Positions 5,893-7,434 of a DNA stretch of 7,434 bases are shown piece by piece. The DNA lies in contig JAQUQF010000083.1 of assembly GCA_028749105.1 (NCBI GenBank), positions 1 through 7,434 of the forward strand. Reading direction: 5' to 3'. Position 1 is the stretch's first letter. Every line of letters begins with the position of its first letter. This stretch comes from Acidobacteriota bacterium (GTDB taxonomy: Bacteria > Acidobacteriota > Aminicenantia > UBA2199). A program made the translations under genes and the position numbers. Below the pieces are notes generated by a model. That model made no database searches. It was not told the origin of the DNA and was given only the letters and a program-made list of their open reading frames with translations.

Positions 5893-7149
5893 TTATTTCT
5901 TGCCGTCTGCCGAGTACTGATTCAAATATTCACGCACGAGATTCAGGGCATAATATTCGCTTCTGAGCTTGACCACTTCGCGGTTGCCGGTGAAGATCTG
6001 GCGCATCCCTTGTTCGCAGTTCTCGGCGCTGAGATGCATATAGACCAGGCCCAAGGGTTTCTTGGGATTGTCGCCCCCGGGCCCGGCGATGCCGGTCACG
6101 GAGAGGCCGATGGCGGCGCCGCACAGTTTGCGCACCCCGGCGGCCATCTCGGCGGCCGTGGCTTCCGATACGGCGCCATGCCGCTTCAGCGTCTCTTCCC
6201 TGACGCCGAGCAACCCCGTCTTCACGCTGTTGGCATAGGCGATGACGCCGCCCAAAAAGACCTCGGAACTGCCGGGAACCGAAGTGACCTGGTTGCCCAA
6301 CCCGCCGCCGGTGCAGCTCTCGGCCACGGCCAGGCTGAGCCCGCGGGCCTTCAGCCCTTCCACGACGACCTCGGGCAGGGAGATCTCCTTTTCAGCGAAG
6401 ATGAAGTCCTTCAGGCGCTCGCGTACTTTTTCTGCCAATTCATCGGTCAGGCGCCGGGCCTCTTCGTCGGAATTCCTGGAGCGCCCCAGAAAGTGGAACT
6501 CGATCATGCCGGGAGAGGCCAGGATGGTGGTGACCGGATTGCGGTACCTGCGGTAGATATCGGCGCAGCGGGAGTCGGCCTCGGATTCGCTGATTCCCGT
6601 CAGCTTGAAGGTGCGGGAATAAATGAAATAATTGCTGGCCGGGGCCAGGTGCTTTTCGAACACGGCTTCAAAAATGGGGATCAATTCATTGGGCGGCCCG
6701 GGCAGCAGCAGCACCTTGCAGCCGCCCTCTTCGCAGTAGAGGCCGGGGGCGGTTCCCACCGGGTTGGGAATGACCTCGGCACCCTCGATGACGAAGGCCT
6801 GGCGGGCGTTGATCTCGGGCATGTCCATGCCGCGGCGCTTGAAGATGCCTTGCAGTTCGCTGACGATCTCCTCGCGGAAGACCAGCTCCTTTTTCAGCGC
6901 CGTGGCCACGGCCTCGCGGGTGATGTCGTCCTCGGTCGGGCCTAGTCCGCCGCTGAGGATGACCAGCTGGGCTCGCTGGCAGGCCTTCTTGACGATCCAG
7001 GAGAGGTTATCCATGTGGTCGCCCACCACCACTTTCATGTCCATCAGGATCCCCTTCTCGCGCAGGCGCCGCGCCACGTAGATGGAGTTGGTGTCGACGC
7101 GGTCCAGGTCGAGCAGTTCGCTGCCGACGGCAATGAAAATGGCGCGCAT
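5893..7149 (-). CDS. cinA: CinA: MoCF-like domain plus nicotinamide-nucleotide (NMN) amidase domain
   Basis: This 418-residue protein is a full-length CinA, the usual size (about 410-420). The N-terminal COG1058/MoCF-like domain (about 1-170) carries GSELL (9-13), VDTNSIY (18-24) and the signature SGGLGPTEDD (66-75), followed by LLLPGPPNEL. In characterised relatives this half can have ADP-ribose pyrophosphatase activity. The C-terminal PncC domain (about 258-410) deamidates nicotinamide mononucleotide to nicotinate mononucleotide in pyridine-nucleotide salvage. Its AESCTGG (276-282, nucleophile S278), YANSVKTG (305-312, Y305 and K310) and TGIAGPGG (352-359) are intact, so amidase activity is expected. 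The 'competence-damage' name does not itself imply competence here. ATG 7149 is preceded by GGAG/GAGG about 5-8 nt away and by a near-perfect promoter. The gene is flanked on both sides by copies of the same AT-rich repeat. Confidence 0.97.
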   Translation of the reverse strand: MRAIFIAVGSELLDLDRVDTNSIYVARRLREKGILMDMKVVVGDHMDNLSWIVKKACQRAQLVILSGGLGPTEDDITREAVATALKKELVFREEIVSELQGIFKRRGMDMPEINARQAFVIEGAEVIPNPVGTAPGLYCEEGGCKVLLLPGPPNELIPIFEAVFEKHLAPASNYFIYSRTFKLTGISESEADSRCADIYRRYRNPVTTILASPGMIEFHFLGRSRNSDEEARRLTDELAEKVRERLKDFIFAEKEISLPEVVVEGLKARGLSLAVAESCTGGGLGNQVTSVPGSSEVFLGGVIAYANSVKTGLLGVREETLKRHGAVSEATAAEMAAGVRKLCGAAIGLSVTGIAGPGGDNPKKPLGLVYMHLSAENCEQGMRQIFTGNREVVKLRSEYYALNLVREYLNQYSADGKK

Positions 7150-7166
7150 GATTCCCTCTCCGGCAC

Positions 7167-7195
7167 CTTATAAATGAAAAGCCAGAGAGTGTCAA
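7167..7195 (-). promoter_or_regulatory. Near-consensus sigma-70 promoter of cinA
   Basis: On the minus strand a perfect TTGACA (7195-7190), an exact 17-bp spacer and TATAAG (7172-7167, 5/6) precede cinA. The predicted start is near 7160, giving an unusually short leader of about 11 nt that still contains GAGAGGG just before the ATG. This is the best promoter in the window and suggests cinA is constitutively expressed. It lies between copy 2 of the repeat and the gene. Confidence 0.75.
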
Positions 7196-7225
7196 TCACG
7201 GGACAGATTCAAGCGCTATTTTGGA

Positions 7226-7335
7226 AAATTCAAATGACCCAAACGAGAGAAGAAACTTCCGCTGGCCTTCGTTTTGGACATTGGAATTTGAGATTTGGGA
7301 TTTGTTTGTGATTTGGTGCTTGGGATTTGGAATTT
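7226..7335 (-). repeat. AT-rich dispersed repeat, copy 2 (upstream of cinA), inverted relative to copy 1
   Basis: The core at about 7233-7290, read on the minus strand, aligns with the copy 1 core at 5765-5823 (about 50 of 59 positions, including CCAAAAC, AAGGCC and TCGTTTGGGTCATT). The outer end GATTTGGAATTT (7324-7335) is identical to the copy 1 terminus, and the inner end AAATTCAAAT (7226-7235) is a one-base-shorter version of its complement. The copy is about 48 bp shorter than copy 1 because one word array is nearly absent. It sits upstream of the cinA promoter and downstream of the terminator at 7341, leaving both intact. Confidence 0.72.
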
Positions 7336-7340
7336 GGGTG

Positions 7341-7369
7341 AAAAAAAAGGGCGGGTTTGAAACCAGCCC
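7341..7369 (-). terminator. Rho-independent terminator of the gene entering from the right edge
   Basis: Read on the minus strand, GGGC-T-GGTT, a 3-nt loop, then AACC-C-GCCC forms an 8-bp stem with one internal mismatch (7369-7349), followed at once by eight T residues (7348-7341). This is a textbook intrinsic terminator. It lies 23 bp after the stop codon at 7395-7393 and separates that gene from cinA, which has its own promoter. Confidence 0.85.
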
Positions 7370-7392
7370 CTCTATCTCATTTTAACGGTTTG

Positions 7393-7434
7393 TCAGCCCT
7401 GGAATCTCTTCTCTAGTTCGGCATAGCGCACGTC
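7393..7434 (-). CDS. C-terminal 13 codons of an unidentified gene (partial)
   Basis: On the minus strand, the frame entering from the right edge reads DVRYAELEKRFQG and ends at TGA (7395-7393). The charged helical ending and the strong terminator 23 bp downstream, correctly oriented, support a real gene end. The fragment is too short for any family assignment. Confidence 0.45.
   Translation of the reverse strand, partial: DVRYAELEKRFQG

Noticed and set aside
5869..6945. Plus-strand 358-codon open frame opposite cinA
   Set aside because: Antisense shadow: cinA has all expected motifs, its own promoter and a ribosome-binding site.

Overview
The window looks like a high-GC, Gram-negative-type bacterial chromosome from an environmental lineage. 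The combination of a Hanks-type kinase fused to a TolB/FlgO-like segment and a long TPR array, a SpoIIE-type phosphatase, and AT-rich intergenic arrays built on 'AAATTCC' and 'GATTTGG' words is what I associate with Acidobacteriota and related candidate phyla such as Aminicenantes. That placement is inference; the window holds no rRNA or other phylogenetic marker.

Layout. At the left edge, on the minus strand, is the N-terminal half of an ABC-2 type permease of the polysaccharide or O-antigen export kind. A 167-bp divergent control region follows (415-581), with a promoter facing each way and two perfect 8-bp dyads. Rightward from it runs a signalling operon: a GAF plus PP2C/SpoIIE phosphatase (582-1904), a Ser/Thr kinase with TPR repeats (1904-4531) whose start overlaps the phosphatase stop by one base, and a small unrecognised protein with a strong ribosome-binding site (4580-4891). 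Convergent to this are two minus-strand housekeeping genes: a TrmN/YfiC-like tRNA adenine methyltransferase (4949-5668) and a full-length CinA (5893-7149) with a near-consensus promoter. At the right edge are a strong rho-independent terminator and the last 13 codons of another minus-strand gene.

How the genes fit together. The phosphatase and kinase are almost certainly translationally coupled and form a write/erase pair for protein phosphorylation: a soluble GAF-gated phosphatase and a membrane-anchored kinase whose TPR domain may sense or scaffold. The small third gene is a plausible partner but has no assignable function. CinA and TrmN are in the same orientation but separated by 224 bp carrying a repeat, so co-transcription is uncertain.

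Most notable non-genic features. A compact palindromic element of about 72 bp (two hairpins and 6-bp terminal inverted repeats) sits in frame inside the kinase domain and adds about 21 residues between helices D and E. A second, AT-rich repeat family is present as two copies flanking cinA. I found no CRISPR array, tRNA, rRNA or transposase gene.
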